From the NCBI RefSeq assembly GCF_011193355.1, contig NZ_CP049780.1, positions 4,353,085 through 4,417,084 of the forward strand: a stretch of DNA of 64,000 nucleotides, written 5' to 3'. Both the position numbers and the translations under genes were made by a program. Shown here piece by piece: positions 24,854 to 33,571 of the stretch. The notes under the pieces were generated by a model. It was not told the DNA's origin, did not search any database, and saw only the letters and a list, made by a program, of their open reading frames with translations. The first letter of the stretch is position 1. Every line of letters begins with the position of its first letter. Origin of the DNA: Streptomyces sp. JB150 (GTDB taxonomy: Bacteria > Actinomycetota > Actinomycetes > Streptomycetales > Streptomycetaceae).

Positions 24854-25867
24854 GTGCCGGTGATGTGGCTGACCGCCGCTGCGGCTGCCTGGGGCGCGGT
24901 GGCCGGCGCGGCGCTGCCCCGAGCCGCCTACCGGCTGTCGGTGCCGCACAGGGACGCGGGGGCGGTGACCACCGGTGGAGCGAAGCCCGCCGGGGCAGCG
25001 GAGCCAGCCGGTGGAGCGGAGTCCACCGGGGCATCCAGGCCCGCCGGGGGAGCGGAGTCCACCGGGGCATCGAAGCCCGTCGGGGGAGCGGCGCCCGCCG
25101 CGGCATCGGAGTCCCCGGGGGCATCGGAGCCGGCCGGCGCAGCGGAATCCCCGGGGGCATCGGAGTCCGCCGGGAGAGCGGAGCCAGTCGAGGGTGCCCG
25201 TTCCTCCCCGGGCCCCCTGGCCGCACGGCAGTGGCGGGCGGTCTGCCCGGCCGGGCATCCGTTGACCGGGCCGCTGGGCGGCTGGGTCGGTCCGGGCCGG
25301 TGCGGCGGGTGCGCCGGGGCCGGGCACGGCCCCTCCGCCCGCGCCCTCGCGGCCGTCACCGCCCTGCTCTGCGCGGCCCTCGCCGCCGCCACCGGACCCC
25401 GGCCCGAGCTGGCCGTATGGCTGCTGACCGGGCCGGCCGGCGTGCTGCTGGCGGTCGTCGACCTGCGGGTGCACCGGCTGCCGGACATGCTCACCCTGCC
25501 GCTCGCCGTCGCCGTCCCCGCCCTCCTCGGCCTCGCCGCCCTCGCCCCCGGCCACGCCGGTGACTGGACCGGCGCCCTGCTGGGCACCCTCGCGCTCGGC
25601 GCGGGCTACTTCCTGCTGTGCCGGATCAACCCGGCCGGCATGGGATTCGGCGACGTGAAGCTCTCCCTCAGCATGGGCGCCGTCCTCGGCTGGTACGGGC
25701 CGCACACCCTGCTGCTCGGCACCTTCGCCGCGTTCCTGCTCGGCGCGCTGTGCGCCGGCGTCCTGGTCGCGCTGCGCCGGGCCGGCCGCAGGACGGCGAT
25801 CGCGTTCGGCCCGTTCCTGCTCGCCGGGGCCCTGCTCGGGGTGCTGTCGGGGGCGTACGCCGCCTAG
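24854..25867 (+). CDS. Type IV prepilin/leader peptidase (A24) with repetitive insert
   Basis: A 337-aa aspartic peptidase. The catalytic Asp pair is visible in LAVVDLRVHRLPD and in the GMGFGDVKLSLSMG (GxGD) motif, within about seven TM helices in the C-terminal half. A partial Cys-rich element (CPAGHPLTG...CGGCAG) precedes them. Between the first TM segment and this element lies an Ala/Gly/Ser/Pro/Glu-rich insert (residues about 40-115) encoded by an 18-bp repeat. Function would be processing of Flp or type IV pilins, but no pilus genes are in the window. The start is GTG 24854, just after the upstream stop. Confidence 0.8.
   Translation: MPVMWLTAAAAAWGAVAGAALPRAAYRLSVPHRDAGAVTTGGAKPAGAAEPAGGAESTGASRPAGGAESTGASKPVGGAAPAAASESPGASEPAGAAESPGASESAGRAEPVEGARSSPGPLAARQWRAVCPAGHPLTGPLGGWVGPGRCGGCAGAGHGPSARALAAVTALLCAALAAATGPRPELAVWLLTGPAGVLLAVVDLRVHRLPDMLTLPLAVAVPALLGLAALAPGHAGDWTGALLGTLALGAGYFLLCRINPAGMGFGDVKLSLSMGAVLGWYGPHTLLLGTFAAFLLGALCAGVLVALRRAGRRTAIAFGPFLLAGALLGVLSGAYAA
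24967..25200. repeat. 18-bp coding minisatellite in the prepilin peptidase gene
   Basis: Degenerate units such as GGAGCGGAGTCCACCGGG and GCATCGAAGCCCGTCGGG alternate about a dozen times. The period is a multiple of three, so all frames stay open. The protein shows about eleven six-residue units of the type AESTGA and SKPVGG. Confidence 0.7.
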
Positions 25868-25934
25868 CCCAGTGCGAGCGGTGCGCGGCGTCGCCCGGCC
25901 GTAGGCTCCTCGCGTCGACGAAGGAGCACGGCGC

Positions 25935-27056
25935 ATGAGCTACCGCCTGAAGACCATCACCCGCGAGGACCACCTGGCGTTCGCCGCCGCCCGGCCGTCG
26001 GTGAGTCATCTGCAACTCCCCTCCTGGGGCGAGGTGAAGCGGGACTGGCGGGCGGAGAGCGTCGGCTGGTTCGACGCCGGCGACCGGCTCGTCGGGGCCG
26101 GACTGGTGCTGCTGCGGCCGCTGCCGAAGCTGAACCGGTCTTTCGCGTATCTGCCCGAGGGCCCCGTCATCGACTGGACCGCCCCCGACCTCGACGCGTG
26201 GCTGCGGCCCCTGCTCGCCCACCTCGAGGCGCGCGGCGCCTTCACCGTGCGGATCGGGCCGCCGGTCGCCCTGCGCCGCTGGAGCGCCGACGCGGTCAAG
26301 GCCGCCATCGCCGACCCCGCCGCCCGGCGGCTCGGCGACGTGGCGCCCACCGCCGAGGACCCGCACGCCCTCGGCCTCGCCGGCCGGCTGCGCCGCGCGG
26401 GCTGGCGGCAGAGCCCGCCCGGCACGGAGGACGGCTTCGCCGCTGGCCAGCCCCGGCACGTCTTCCGGCTGCCGCTCGCCGGCCGCTCCCTCGAGCAGAT
26501 CCACCAGGGCCTCAACCAGCAGTGGCGGCGCAACATCAAGAAGGCGGAGAAGGCCGGCGTCAAGGTCGTCCAGGGCGGCTACGCGGACCTGGCCGTCTTC
26601 CACCGGCTCTACGTCGAGACCGCGGAGCGCGACCGGTTCGTCCCCCGCCCGCTGGAGTACTTCCAGCGCATGTGGACCGCGCTGCGCGCCGAGCACGAGG
26701 ACCGGATGCGGCTCTACCTCGCCCACCACGACGGCGAGGTCCTCGCGGCGGCGACGATGCTGACCGTCGGCGAGCACGTCTGGTACTCCTACGGGGCCTC
26801 CACCAGCCGCCGCCGCGAGGTCCAGCCGAACAACGCGATCCAGTGGAAGATGATCTGCGACGCCCACGAACTGGGCGCGGCCGTCTACGACTTCCGCGGC
26901 ATCACCGACACCCTCGACGAGGACGACCACCTGGTCGGGCTGCTGCGGTTCAAGGCGGGCAGCGGCGGCGAGGCCGTCGAGTACGCCGGCGAGTGGGACT
27001 TCCCGCTCCGCAGGGTGCTGCACCAGGCCTTCCGGCTGTACCTCTCCCGCCGCTGA
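25935..27056 (+). CDS. FemABX-family peptidoglycan bridge aminoacyltransferase
   Basis: A 373-aa protein with two GNAT-like halves as in FemX/VanK. It carries LNQQWRRNIKKAEKAGVKVV, VWYSYGASTSRRREVQPNNA and the terminal YDFRGITDTLDEDDHLVGLL stretch. The family adds glycine or alanine from aminoacyl-tRNA to lipid II during cross-bridge formation. It has a consensus GGAG 8 nt before ATG 25935, and TAGGCT upstream as a -10. It precedes mqnC by 66 bp. Confidence 0.88.
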   Translation: MSYRLKTITREDHLAFAAARPSVSHLQLPSWGEVKRDWRAESVGWFDAGDRLVGAGLVLLRPLPKLNRSFAYLPEGPVIDWTAPDLDAWLRPLLAHLEARGAFTVRIGPPVALRRWSADAVKAAIADPAARRLGDVAPTAEDPHALGLAGRLRRAGWRQSPPGTEDGFAAGQPRHVFRLPLAGRSLEQIHQGLNQQWRRNIKKAEKAGVKVVQGGYADLAVFHRLYVETAERDRFVPRPLEYFQRMWTALRAEHEDRMRLYLAHHDGEVLAAATMLTVGEHVWYSYGASTSRRREVQPNNAIQWKMICDAHELGAAVYDFRGITDTLDEDDHLVGLLRFKAGSGGEAVEYAGEWDFPLRRVLHQAFRLYLSRR

Positions 27057-27122
27057 GCCGGGTTTTCCGCTGGCGTACGCTGGTCCGGTCTGTCCGCAAC
27101 CCCTGACGAAAGGGACGCCCCG

Positions 27123-28319
27123 GTGACCGAGAAGGCCGACCTGCAGTCTGTGCTCGACCGTGCCGCAGCGGGCGGGCGGATCACCCCCGAGGAAGCGCTC
27201 GACCTCTACCGCCACGCGCCGCTGCACGCGCTGGGCGCCGCCGCCGACGCCGCCCGCCGCCGCCGGTACGCGGGCGTGGAGCACATCGCGACGTACATCA
27301 TCGAGCGCAACATCAACTACACCAACGTGTGCGTCACGGCCTGCAAGTTCTGCGCCTTCTACGCCCCGCCGAAGAGTGACAAGGGCTGGACCCGCGACCT
27401 CGACGACATCCTGCGCCGCTGCGCCGAGACCGTCGAGCTGGGCGGCACGCAGATCATGTTCCAGGGCGGCCACCACCCGGACTACGGCGTCGAGTACTAC
27501 GAGAAGCACTTCTCGGCCATCAAGAAGGAGTTCCCGCAGCTCGTCATCCACAGCCTGGGGGCGAGCGAGGTCGAGCACATGGCCCGGATCTCCAAGGTCA
27601 GCGTCGAGGAGGCGATCCAGCGCATCCACGCCGCCGGCCTCGACTCCTTCGCGGGCGCCGGTGCCGAGCTGCTGCCGGAGCGGCCGCGCAAGGCCATCGC
27701 CCCGCTGAAGGAGAGCGGCGAGCGCTGGCTGGAGATCATGGAGACCGCGCACAACCTGGGCGTCGAGTCGACGTCCACGATGCTCATGGGCACCGGCGAG
27801 ACCAACGCCGAGCGCATCGAGCACCTGCGGATGATCCGTGACGTCCAGGACCGCACGGGCGGCTTCCGCGCCTTCATCCCGTACCTGTACCAGCCGCAGA
27901 ACAACCACCTGAAGGGCCGCACCCAGGCGACCATCTTCGAGTACCTGCGGATGATCGCCGTCGCCCGGCTCTTCCTCGACAACGTCGCCCACATCCAGGG
28001 CTCCTGGCTGACCACCGGCAAGGACGCCGGCCAGCTGACCCTGCACTACGGCGCCGACGACCTCGGCTCGATCATGCTGGAGGAGAACGTCGTCTCGGCG
28101 GCCGGTGCCAGGCACCGCTCCAACCTGATGGAGATGATCGAGATGATCCGGGGCGCGGACCGGGTCCCGGCCCAGCGCTCCACGACGTACGAGCACCTGG
28201 TCGTCCACGACGACCCGGCGAACGACCCCGTCGACGAGCGGGTCGTCTCGCACATCTCGTCGACCGCGATCGAGGGCGGCACCGCGCACCCCGAGCTGAA
28301 GATCCTCGCCTCCAACTGA
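27123..28319 (+). CDS. mqnC: Cyclic dehypoxanthine futalosine synthase, radical SAM
   Basis: A 398-aa radical SAM enzyme. The cluster motif CVTACKFC is near residues 70-77 and is followed by AFYAPPKSDKGW; FQGGHHPDYGVEYYE and SFAGAGAELLPERPRK are MqnC signatures. It cyclises dehypoxanthine futalosine. The GTG start has AAAGGGA upstream. The gene ends 8 bp before a degenerate amidohydrolase-like gene. Confidence 0.94.
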   Translation: MTEKADLQSVLDRAAAGGRITPEEALDLYRHAPLHALGAAADAARRRRYAGVEHIATYIIERNINYTNVCVTACKFCAFYAPPKSDKGWTRDLDDILRRCAETVELGGTQIMFQGGHHPDYGVEYYEKHFSAIKKEFPQLVIHSLGASEVEHMARISKVSVEEAIQRIHAAGLDSFAGAGAELLPERPRKAIAPLKESGERWLEIMETAHNLGVESTSTMLMGTGETNAERIEHLRMIRDVQDRTGGFRAFIPYLYQPQNNHLKGRTQATIFEYLRMIAVARLFLDNVAHIQGSWLTTGKDAGQLTLHYGADDLGSIMLEENVVSAAGARHRSNLMEMIEMIRGADRVPAQRSTTYEHLVVHDDPANDPVDERVVSHISSTAIEGGTAHPELKILASN

Positions 28320-28326
28320 GCCGCCG

Positions 28327-28926
28327 GTGCTGACCCTGCACGTCGCCGAGGCCTCGCCCGGCACGGCCGTCCTGGTGGACGGCGCGCGCCTGGCCGCCGT
28401 CGGCCCGTACGACGAGCTGGCCGCCGCCCGCCCGGACGCCCGGGTGCGGCGCTGGCCCGGCATCCTCACGCCCGGCCTGCTCAACCCGTACGGGCCGGAG
28501 CTGCTGGAGCGCACCTACCACCCCGACCCGCGCGAGGCCGACCGGCTCGGCACCGAGCCGATCGGCGGGGAGCGCGCGCAGGCCCTGTTCCGCGCGGACC
28601 CCGCCCGCCGGGGCGCCAGCGCGCGGCGCGGCGTGCAGCGCCTCCTCGCGCACGGCACCGTCGCGGTCGCGGGCGAGCTGCGCGACCGGGCCGCGCTGGA
28701 CGCGGTGCGGCGCGCCGGGCTCGCGGTCGGGCAGCGGCCGCCGTCGCTGCCGGGGCCGCCGTCCCTGTCCCCGGTCCCGCTGATCCTGCTGCCGCCCCTG
28801 GCCGCGGGCGGCCCCGCCCGGTTCGCCGTCTTCGACGTGCCCGACCGGGCCGCCCTGGTCCGCCTGGGCGCCGCGACCTGCGTCGCGACGGTCGTCGCGG
28901 GCCGCCTGGTGTACCGCGGCCGCTGA
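28327..28926 (+). CDS. Truncated amidohydrolase / imidazolonepropionase-like protein
   Basis: A 199-aa protein that keeps the start of an amidohydrolase beta-sandwich (LTLHVAEASPGTAVLVDGAR) and its final strands (FAVFDVPDRAALVRLGAATC, then VAGRLVYRGR). It lacks most of the metal-binding barrel. Where amidohydrolases have PG-x-x-x-x-H-x-H it reads PGLLNPYGPEL, so the first metal site is gone. It cannot be a normal hydrolase. It follows mqnC by 8 bp in the same operon. It may be a relic or a scaffold related to aminofutalosine deaminase, a role known for some amidohydrolases; that link is inference. Confidence 0.65.
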   Translation: MLTLHVAEASPGTAVLVDGARLAAVGPYDELAAARPDARVRRWPGILTPGLLNPYGPELLERTYHPDPREADRLGTEPIGGERAQALFRADPARRGASARRGVQRLLAHGTVAVAGELRDRAALDAVRRAGLAVGQRPPSLPGPPSLSPVPLILLPPLAAGGPARFAVFDVPDRAALVRLGAATCVATVVAGRLVYRGR

Positions 28927-28940
28927 CCCTCGCCCTTCCC

Positions 28941-28973
28941 GCGCCCCACGATCCCCTGCGGGTCGTGGGGCGC
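28941..28973 (+). terminator. Hairpin terminator after the mqnC unit
   Basis: GCGCCCCACGA (28941-28951) pairs perfectly with TCGTGGGGCGC (28963-28973) over an 11-nt loop. It separates the mqnC unit from the xylanase promoter 18 bp downstream. Confidence 0.8.
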
Positions 28974-28990
28974 TTCGGTGTGCACGCGTA

Positions 28991-29065
28991 TTGACGGGCC
29001 GCTCGGCGAGCCCTTAGCGTCCGGCCATCCCTAATGTTTCGGGTCTGTCTTCGAATGTTTCGAAG
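28991..29065 (+). promoter_or_regulatory. Xylanase promoter with CTTCGAA-type operator
   Basis: -35 TTGACG (28991-28996) and -10 TAGCGT (29015-29020) have an 18-bp spacer. Downstream lies CTTCGAATGTTTCGAAG (29049-29065), a perfect 7+3+7 palindrome. AATGTTTCG occurs twice, 21 bp apart (29033 and 29054). Xylan-responsive repressor sites in Streptomyces are of the CGAAA-x-TTTCG type, so repression downstream of the start is expected. Confidence 0.65.
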
Positions 29066-29086
29066 AGGCCGAGCCGAGCCGACGGA

Positions 29087-30199
29087 ATGAGACTCCCCAT
29101 GAGATCCGTTCGCACCGCCACCGCGGCCCTCGCCGTGGCCGCCCTGTCGCTCCCCCTCCTCGCGGCCGCCCCGCACTCCGAGGCCCGGCACGACCGGCTG
29201 CGCGCGGCGGCCCCCGAGGGCTTCTTCGTGGGCACCGCCGTGGCCGGCGGCGGCCACCACCTGTCGCAGCCGTACCCCGACCCCTTCACCTCCGACAAGC
29301 AGTACCGGAAGATCCTGGCCCGCCAGTTCGGCTCGGTCTCCCCGGAGAACCAGATGAAGTGGGACTTCATCCACCCCGAGCGCGACCGGTACGACTTCGC
29401 CGCCGCCGACGCCATCGTCGCCTTCGCCGAACGCAACCGGCAGGTCGTGCGCGGCCACACCCTGCTGTGGCACAGCCAGAACCCGGAGTGGCTGGAGCAG
29501 GGGAACTTCTCCAAGGAACAGCTGCGCGCGATCCTGCGCGAGCACATCACCACCGTCGTCGGCCGCTACGCCGGGCGGATCCAGCAGTGGGACGTCGCCA
29601 ACGAGATCTTCGACGACCAGGGCAGGCTGCGCACCCAGGACAACATCTGGATCCGCGAACTCGGCCCCGGCGTCGTCGCCGACGCCTTCCGCTGGGCGCA
29701 CGCGGCCGACCCCCGGGCGAAGCTGTTCTTCAACGACTACAACGTGGAGGGCGTCAACGCGAAGAGCAACGCGTACCACACCCTCGTCCAGGACCTGCTG
29801 AGGCAGGGCGTGCCGGTGCACGGCTTCTCCGTCCAGGCCCATCTGAGCACCCGATACGGCTTCCCGGGCGACCTGGAGAGCAACCTGCGCCGGTTCGACG
29901 CGCTCGGCCTGGAGACCGCCGTCACCGAGCTGGACGTCCGCATGGACGTGCCGGAGGGCGGCGTGCCCACGGCGGAGCAGGAGCGCACACAGGCCGAGTA
30001 CTACCGGCGGACCCTGGCGGCGTGTCTGGCCGTGGACGGCTGCGACTCGTTCACCATCTGGGGCTTCACCGACAAGTACTCGTGGGTGCCGGTGTTCTTC
30101 GAGGGCGAGGGCTTCGCGAACGTCATGACCGACGAGTTCGAGCGCAAGCCCGCCTTCTACGCGCTGCTGGACACCCTGAAGGCGGCCCGCGGGCGCTGA
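29087..30199 (+). CDS. Secreted GH10 endo-1,4-beta-xylanase
   Basis: A 370-aa pre-protein. The signal peptide covers residues about 1-35 (TATAALAVAALSLPLLAAAP). The catalytic barrel follows. The acid/base Glu is in WDVANEIFDD and the nucleophile Glu in ETAVTELDVRMD; GHTLLWHSQNPEW is a substrate-site motif. It hydrolyses xylan outside the cell. ATG 29099 is a plausible later start, with GGAATGAG upstream. There is no carbohydrate-binding module. It is followed by an AraC regulator and a CBM-bearing dioxygenase. Confidence 0.93.
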   Translation: MRLPMRSVRTATAALAVAALSLPLLAAAPHSEARHDRLRAAAPEGFFVGTAVAGGGHHLSQPYPDPFTSDKQYRKILARQFGSVSPENQMKWDFIHPERDRYDFAAADAIVAFAERNRQVVRGHTLLWHSQNPEWLEQGNFSKEQLRAILREHITTVVGRYAGRIQQWDVANEIFDDQGRLRTQDNIWIRELGPGVVADAFRWAHAADPRAKLFFNDYNVEGVNAKSNAYHTLVQDLLRQGVPVHGFSVQAHLSTRYGFPGDLESNLRRFDALGLETAVTELDVRMDVPEGGVPTAEQERTQAEYYRRTLAACLAVDGCDSFTIWGFTDKYSWVPVFFEGEGFANVMTDEFERKPAFYALLDTLKAARGR

Positions 30200-30270
30200 G
30201 CCCCGCCGCGCGCGTGCGACGCTGGTGTCGCTCGATTGGTCTGTACCTGCCACGAGGAAGGTCCGGGTCC

Positions 30271-31203
30271 ATGCGCGGCACCACCGTCCCGCCGGGAACG
30301 CCCTGTCTCCCGCCCCGCCCCGGCGACGTACCCCTGCACCGGCTGGAGGTGACCGGTCCGCCCGCCGTCCCCTTCGCGGCGGGCAGCTTCGACGCCGTCG
30401 GCCCGCTCGCCCGCTCCGACCGGCCCCACCGGCACACCTTCTACGAGATCGTCCACGTCACCGCCGGTACCGGCACCCACGTCGTCGACCTCGCCCGCTG
30501 GCCGCTGACACCGCCCCACCTCGCCGTCCTCGCCCCCGGGCAGGTCCACCACTGGGAGGACGGCCAGGGCCTGGACGGCACGCTGGCGCTGTTCACCGAG
30601 GACTTCCTGGTGGACCACCCCGGCGACCGCGACCTGCTGCGGAGCCTCGCCGACCGCTGCTGGCTGCGGCCCCCGCCCGAGGACGACGAACGGATCGGCG
30701 CGCTCATGGCCGAGCTGGTGACGGAGCACCGGCAGCGCCGCCCCGGATACGCGAGCGTGCTGCGCGCACTGCTGCACGTCCTCGTCGTCCGGGCGGCCCG
30801 CCTTCCGCACGGCCCCGCGCCCGGCACCCCGGCCGAGGGACGCGGGGCCCCCGTGGCGCAGGCGTTCGTCCGCCTGATCACCCGGCCCGAAGCGCTCTCC
30901 TGGACGGTCCGCGCATGCGCGCACCGCCTCGGCGTCACCCCCGGCTACCTCACCCAGGCCGTACGGTCCGCCACCGGCCGCAGCCCCGGCCGCCTGCTCA
31001 TCGAGGCCCGCGCCCGCCACGCCCAACGGCTGCTCGCGCACACCGAGTTGTCCGTCCGCCAGGTCGCCGCCCGCACCGGCTTCACCGACCCGGCCTACTT
31101 CAGCCGCTTCTTCCGCCGCGAGACCGGGCAGAGCCCCGGCGCCTTCCGAAAACACCACAGTGGCGCACACCAGTCCATCGAAGCCCCGCGGCCGCGCTCC
31201 TAG
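30271..31203 (+). CDS. AraC-family transcriptional regulator
   Basis: A 310-aa AraC protein. The N-terminal cupin (residues about 20-120) contains HRHTFYEIVHVTAGTGTHVV. The C-terminal double HTH (about 200-295) contains CAHRLGVTPGYLTQAVRSAT and VRQVAARTGFTDPAYFSRFF, ending in RRETGQSPGAFR. CGAGGAAGG precedes ATG 30271. It lies between the xylanase and dioxygenase genes on the same strand and may activate them. The inducer is unknown. Confidence 0.88.
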   Translation: MRGTTVPPGTPCLPPRPGDVPLHRLEVTGPPAVPFAAGSFDAVGPLARSDRPHRHTFYEIVHVTAGTGTHVVDLARWPLTPPHLAVLAPGQVHHWEDGQGLDGTLALFTEDFLVDHPGDRDLLRSLADRCWLRPPPEDDERIGALMAELVTEHRQRRPGYASVLRALLHVLVVRAARLPHGPAPGTPAEGRGAPVAQAFVRLITRPEALSWTVRACAHRLGVTPGYLTQAVRSATGRSPGRLLIEARARHAQRLLAHTELSVRQVAARTGFTDPAYFSRFFRRETGQSPGAFRKHHSGAHQSIEAPRPRS

Positions 31204-31255
31204 GGTCGGTCCCGTCCGGTTCACCGTCCTCCCGACACCCCCACGAGGAGCAGAC

Positions 31256-32098
31256 ATGGACGGCACCTCCCCGCAGCGCGACTCCCGGCACGGCGACACC
31301 GCGCACGGCAACTCCCGGCACGTGCGCCGCAAAACGGTGCTGCGCGCCGCCCTCGCCGCGACCGTCGGAGTCCCCACCGCCCTGCTGGGCGCCCCCGCCC
31401 TGGCCCGCACCCTGGCCCCCGCGGACACGGCACCCCCGCTCACCCCGCCCTGCGACGACGGCGACGACCCCACCCCGCCGCAGACCGAAGGCCCCTACTT
31501 CAAGCCCAACTCACCGCGCCGCACCGGCCTGCTGGAGGCGGGCACCCCCGGCACCCGGCTCACCGTGAGCGGATACGTCTTCGGCCTCGCCTGCCGGCCG
31601 ATCACCGGAGTGCTGCTGGACTTCTGGCAGGCGGATGTCAACGGGGCTTACGACAACACGGGGTTCCGGCTGCGCGGTCACCAGTTCACCGGGGCCGACG
31701 GCGCGTTCACCCTCACCACGATCGTCCCCGGCCTCTATCCGGGCCGCACCCGCCACCTCCACGTGAAGGTGCAGGCCCCCGGCCGGCCGGTGCTGACCAC
31801 CCAGCTGTACTTCCCGAACGAGCCCCGCAACAGCACCGACACGATTTTCGACCCGCGGCTGCTGATGACCGTCCGCGACGCGGGCGGCGCCAAGGAGGCC
31901 GCCTTCGACTTCGTGCTCGACGTGCCGCAGGACCCCGGCCCCACCCCGCCGCCGGGCGGCACCTGGGCCCCCGGCACCGCCTACCGGGCCGGCGACCGCG
32001 CCACGTACGCGGGCCGCGCCTACGTCTGCCTCCAGGCCCACACGGCCCAGCCCGGCTGGGAGCCACCGGCCGCACCGGCCCTGTGGCGAGCGGCCTGA
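31256..32098 (+). CDS. Tat-exported intradiol dioxygenase with C-terminal CBM5/12
   Basis: A 280-aa protein. The twin-arginine signal RHVRRKTVLRAALAATVGVP ends near LGAPALA. An intradiol ring-cleavage domain (residues about 60-215) has QTEGPYFK, the RLRGHQFTGADGAF region and GLYPGRTRHLHVKVQ, the Tyr/His iron ligands and Arg. A Pro-rich linker joins it to a carbohydrate-binding module (about 235-280) reading PGTAYRAGDRATYAGRAYVC and ending in aromatic residues. Such CBM-fused dioxygenases act on lignin-derived catechols at plant cell walls. ACGAGGAG is the RBS. Confidence 0.9.
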   Translation: MDGTSPQRDSRHGDTAHGNSRHVRRKTVLRAALAATVGVPTALLGAPALARTLAPADTAPPLTPPCDDGDDPTPPQTEGPYFKPNSPRRTGLLEAGTPGTRLTVSGYVFGLACRPITGVLLDFWQADVNGAYDNTGFRLRGHQFTGADGAFTLTTIVPGLYPGRTRHLHVKVQAPGRPVLTTQLYFPNEPRNSTDTIFDPRLLMTVRDAGGAKEAAFDFVLDVPQDPGPTPPPGGTWAPGTAYRAGDRATYAGRAYVCLQAHTAQPGWEPPAAPALWRAA

Positions 32099-32416
32099 GC
32101 CCGCCGGTCCGGGCCCCGGCGGCCATGACCTCTCGGCCGGCCGTACCCCCTCGGCGGGCCGTGGCCGCTGAGGCAGCCGCCGGACGACCGCCTCGGCTCC
32201 GCCCTGTGGGACCTGGCCACGTACCTCTGCTGCCGGCTGCTCGGCTTCGCCCACCGGGAGGGGACGCTGCGGCGGCCCGGCGCGGGGACGGCCGCCGGCC
32301 CCGCGCCGGGCCGCGATGGCGTACGGCGGCTGGTCGCTGTGCGGGTGGGTGGAGGACGTGGCGGCGAAACGCACGCCGCGGCTCCGGCCGCACGGCCCGG
32401 CTGCAACAATGAGGGC
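32099..32416. other. Gap with a possible gene remnant
   Basis: This 318-bp GC-rich gap has no complete gene. One forward frame near 32178-32240 reads [20 protein letters not shown], which looks protein-like but has no start and decays into low complexity. It may be a relic. AACAAT (32405-32410) at its end is a -10-like element 6 nt before the GTG of ubiE, with no clear RBS, so ubiE is probably leaderless. Confidence 0.35.
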
Positions 32417-33112
32417 GTGACCCGCGCATCCCTGGACAAGCAGCCGCACGAAGTCGCCTCGATGTTCGACGACGTCGCGGACCGGTACGACCTCACCAAC
32501 GACGTGCTGTCCCTGGGCCAGGCCCGGGGGTGGCGGAAGGAGGTCGCCAAGGCCGTCGACGCGCGGCCCGCGCAGAAGGTCCTGGACCTGGCCGCCGGTA
32601 CGGCCACCTCGTCGCTGCCGTTCACCCGCGCCGGCGCCTATGTCGTCCCCTGCGACTTCTCCCTCGGCATGCTCCAGGTGGGCAAGCGGCGGCACCCGTG
32701 GCTGCCGCTGACCGCGGGGGACGCCACCCGGCTGCCGTTCAGGGACGACGTCTTCGACGCCGTCACCATCTCCTTCGGGCTGCGCAACGTCCAGGACTTC
32801 GACGCCGCGCTGCGCGAGATGTACCGGGTGACGCGGCCCGGCGGACGCGTCGTGATCTGCGAGTTCTCGCACCCCACCTGGGCGCCCTTCCGCACCGTCT
32901 ACACCGAGTACCTGATGCGGGCGCTGCCGCCGGTGGCGCGCGCGGTGTCCTCCAACCCGGAGGCGTACGTCTACCTCGCCGAGTCCATCCGCGCCTGGCC
33001 CGACCAGGCGGGCCTCGCCGACCGGCTCAAGGGCGCCGGCTGGTCGCGGGTGGCGTGGCGGAACCTCACCGGCGGCGTGGTCGCGCTGCACCGGGGCTTC
33101 AAGGACAGCTGA
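32417..33112 (+). CDS. ubiE: Demethylmenaquinone methyltransferase
   Basis: A 231-aa UbiE/MenG methyltransferase. Family stretches are [35 protein letters not shown] (SAM motif I), [20 protein letters not shown] and [15 protein letters not shown]. It performs the last ring methylation, converting demethylmenaquinone to menaquinone. GTG 32417 appears leaderless. Its last 14 bases overlap a PASTA gene on the opposite strand. Confidence 0.93.
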   Translation: MTRASLDKQPHEVASMFDDVADRYDLTNDVLSLGQARGWRKEVAKAVDARPAQKVLDLAAGTATSSLPFTRAGAYVVPCDFSLGMLQVGKRRHPWLPLTAGDATRLPFRDDVFDAVTISFGLRNVQDFDAALREMYRVTRPGGRVVICEFSHPTWAPFRTVYTEYLMRALPPVARAVSSNPEAYVYLAESIRAWPDQAGLADRLKGAGWSRVAWRNLTGGVVALHRGFKDS

Positions 33113-33479
33113 GCGCGCTCAGCTCCGGCGGCGCCTGCGGCGCGGGCTCGGGCGGGGTCAGCTCGCGGCGGACGCCGCCGTGCGGCGGGCCGGGCTCGCG
33201 GGGCTCGCGGACGCCCGATCCGCCGCCGCCCTCCCCCTCGCCGGGGTCGAACCAGACGGTGACCGCGGCGCCGCGCGGGACCCGCGCGCCGGGCGGCGGG
33301 TACTGCCGTACGACGTGGTCGACGACGGCGCGGTGGAAGTCCGGGCGGTCGGGCGCGTCGAGGCGCACACCGTGGGCCTCGGCGGCGGCGCGGGCGTCGA
33401 CGGCCATGAGACCGACGAGCCGTGGCACGCGTGCCGCGGACGTCCGGGGCGATGCGGTCGGTATGGGTGGTCTGCTCAC
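33099..33479 (-). CDS. Single PASTA-domain protein
   Basis: A 126-aa protein with one PASTA domain (residues about 20-85): [20 protein letters not shown], then [20 protein letters not shown] Gly/Glu/Pro-rich tail follows. There is no TM segment or signal, unlike PASTA kinases. GTG 33479 was chosen for a TGGGGG site 6 nt upstream; GTG 33488 is possible. PASTA domains bind peptidoglycan or beta-lactams, so a cytoplasmic single copy is of unclear use. It converges on ubiE with a 14-bp overlap. Confidence 0.75.
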   Translation of the reverse strand: MSRPPIPTASPRTSAARVPRLVGLMAVDARAAAEAHGVRLDAPDRPDFHRAVVDHVVRQYPPPGARVPRGAAVTVWFDPGEGEGGGGSGVREPREPGPPHGGVRRELTPPEPAPQAPPELSALSCP

Positions 33480-33571
33480 CGATGTCACCCCCAGCGGTAC
33501 GGAAAGGGTAACCGTCCGGGGTGTCGTCCGGAAGCGTCCGGTGTCGTTCCGTAGCCGAAGGTGACCGAGCG

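Noticed and set aside
25668..28514. A 948-codon reverse-strand open frame opposite femX and mqnC
   Set aside because: High-GC third-position shadow of two well-supported genes, with no domain signatures.
32178..32240. [24 protein letters not shown] translation as a gene
   Set aside because: No start codon or RBS and the frame degrades quickly on both sides. Kept only as a possible remnant.
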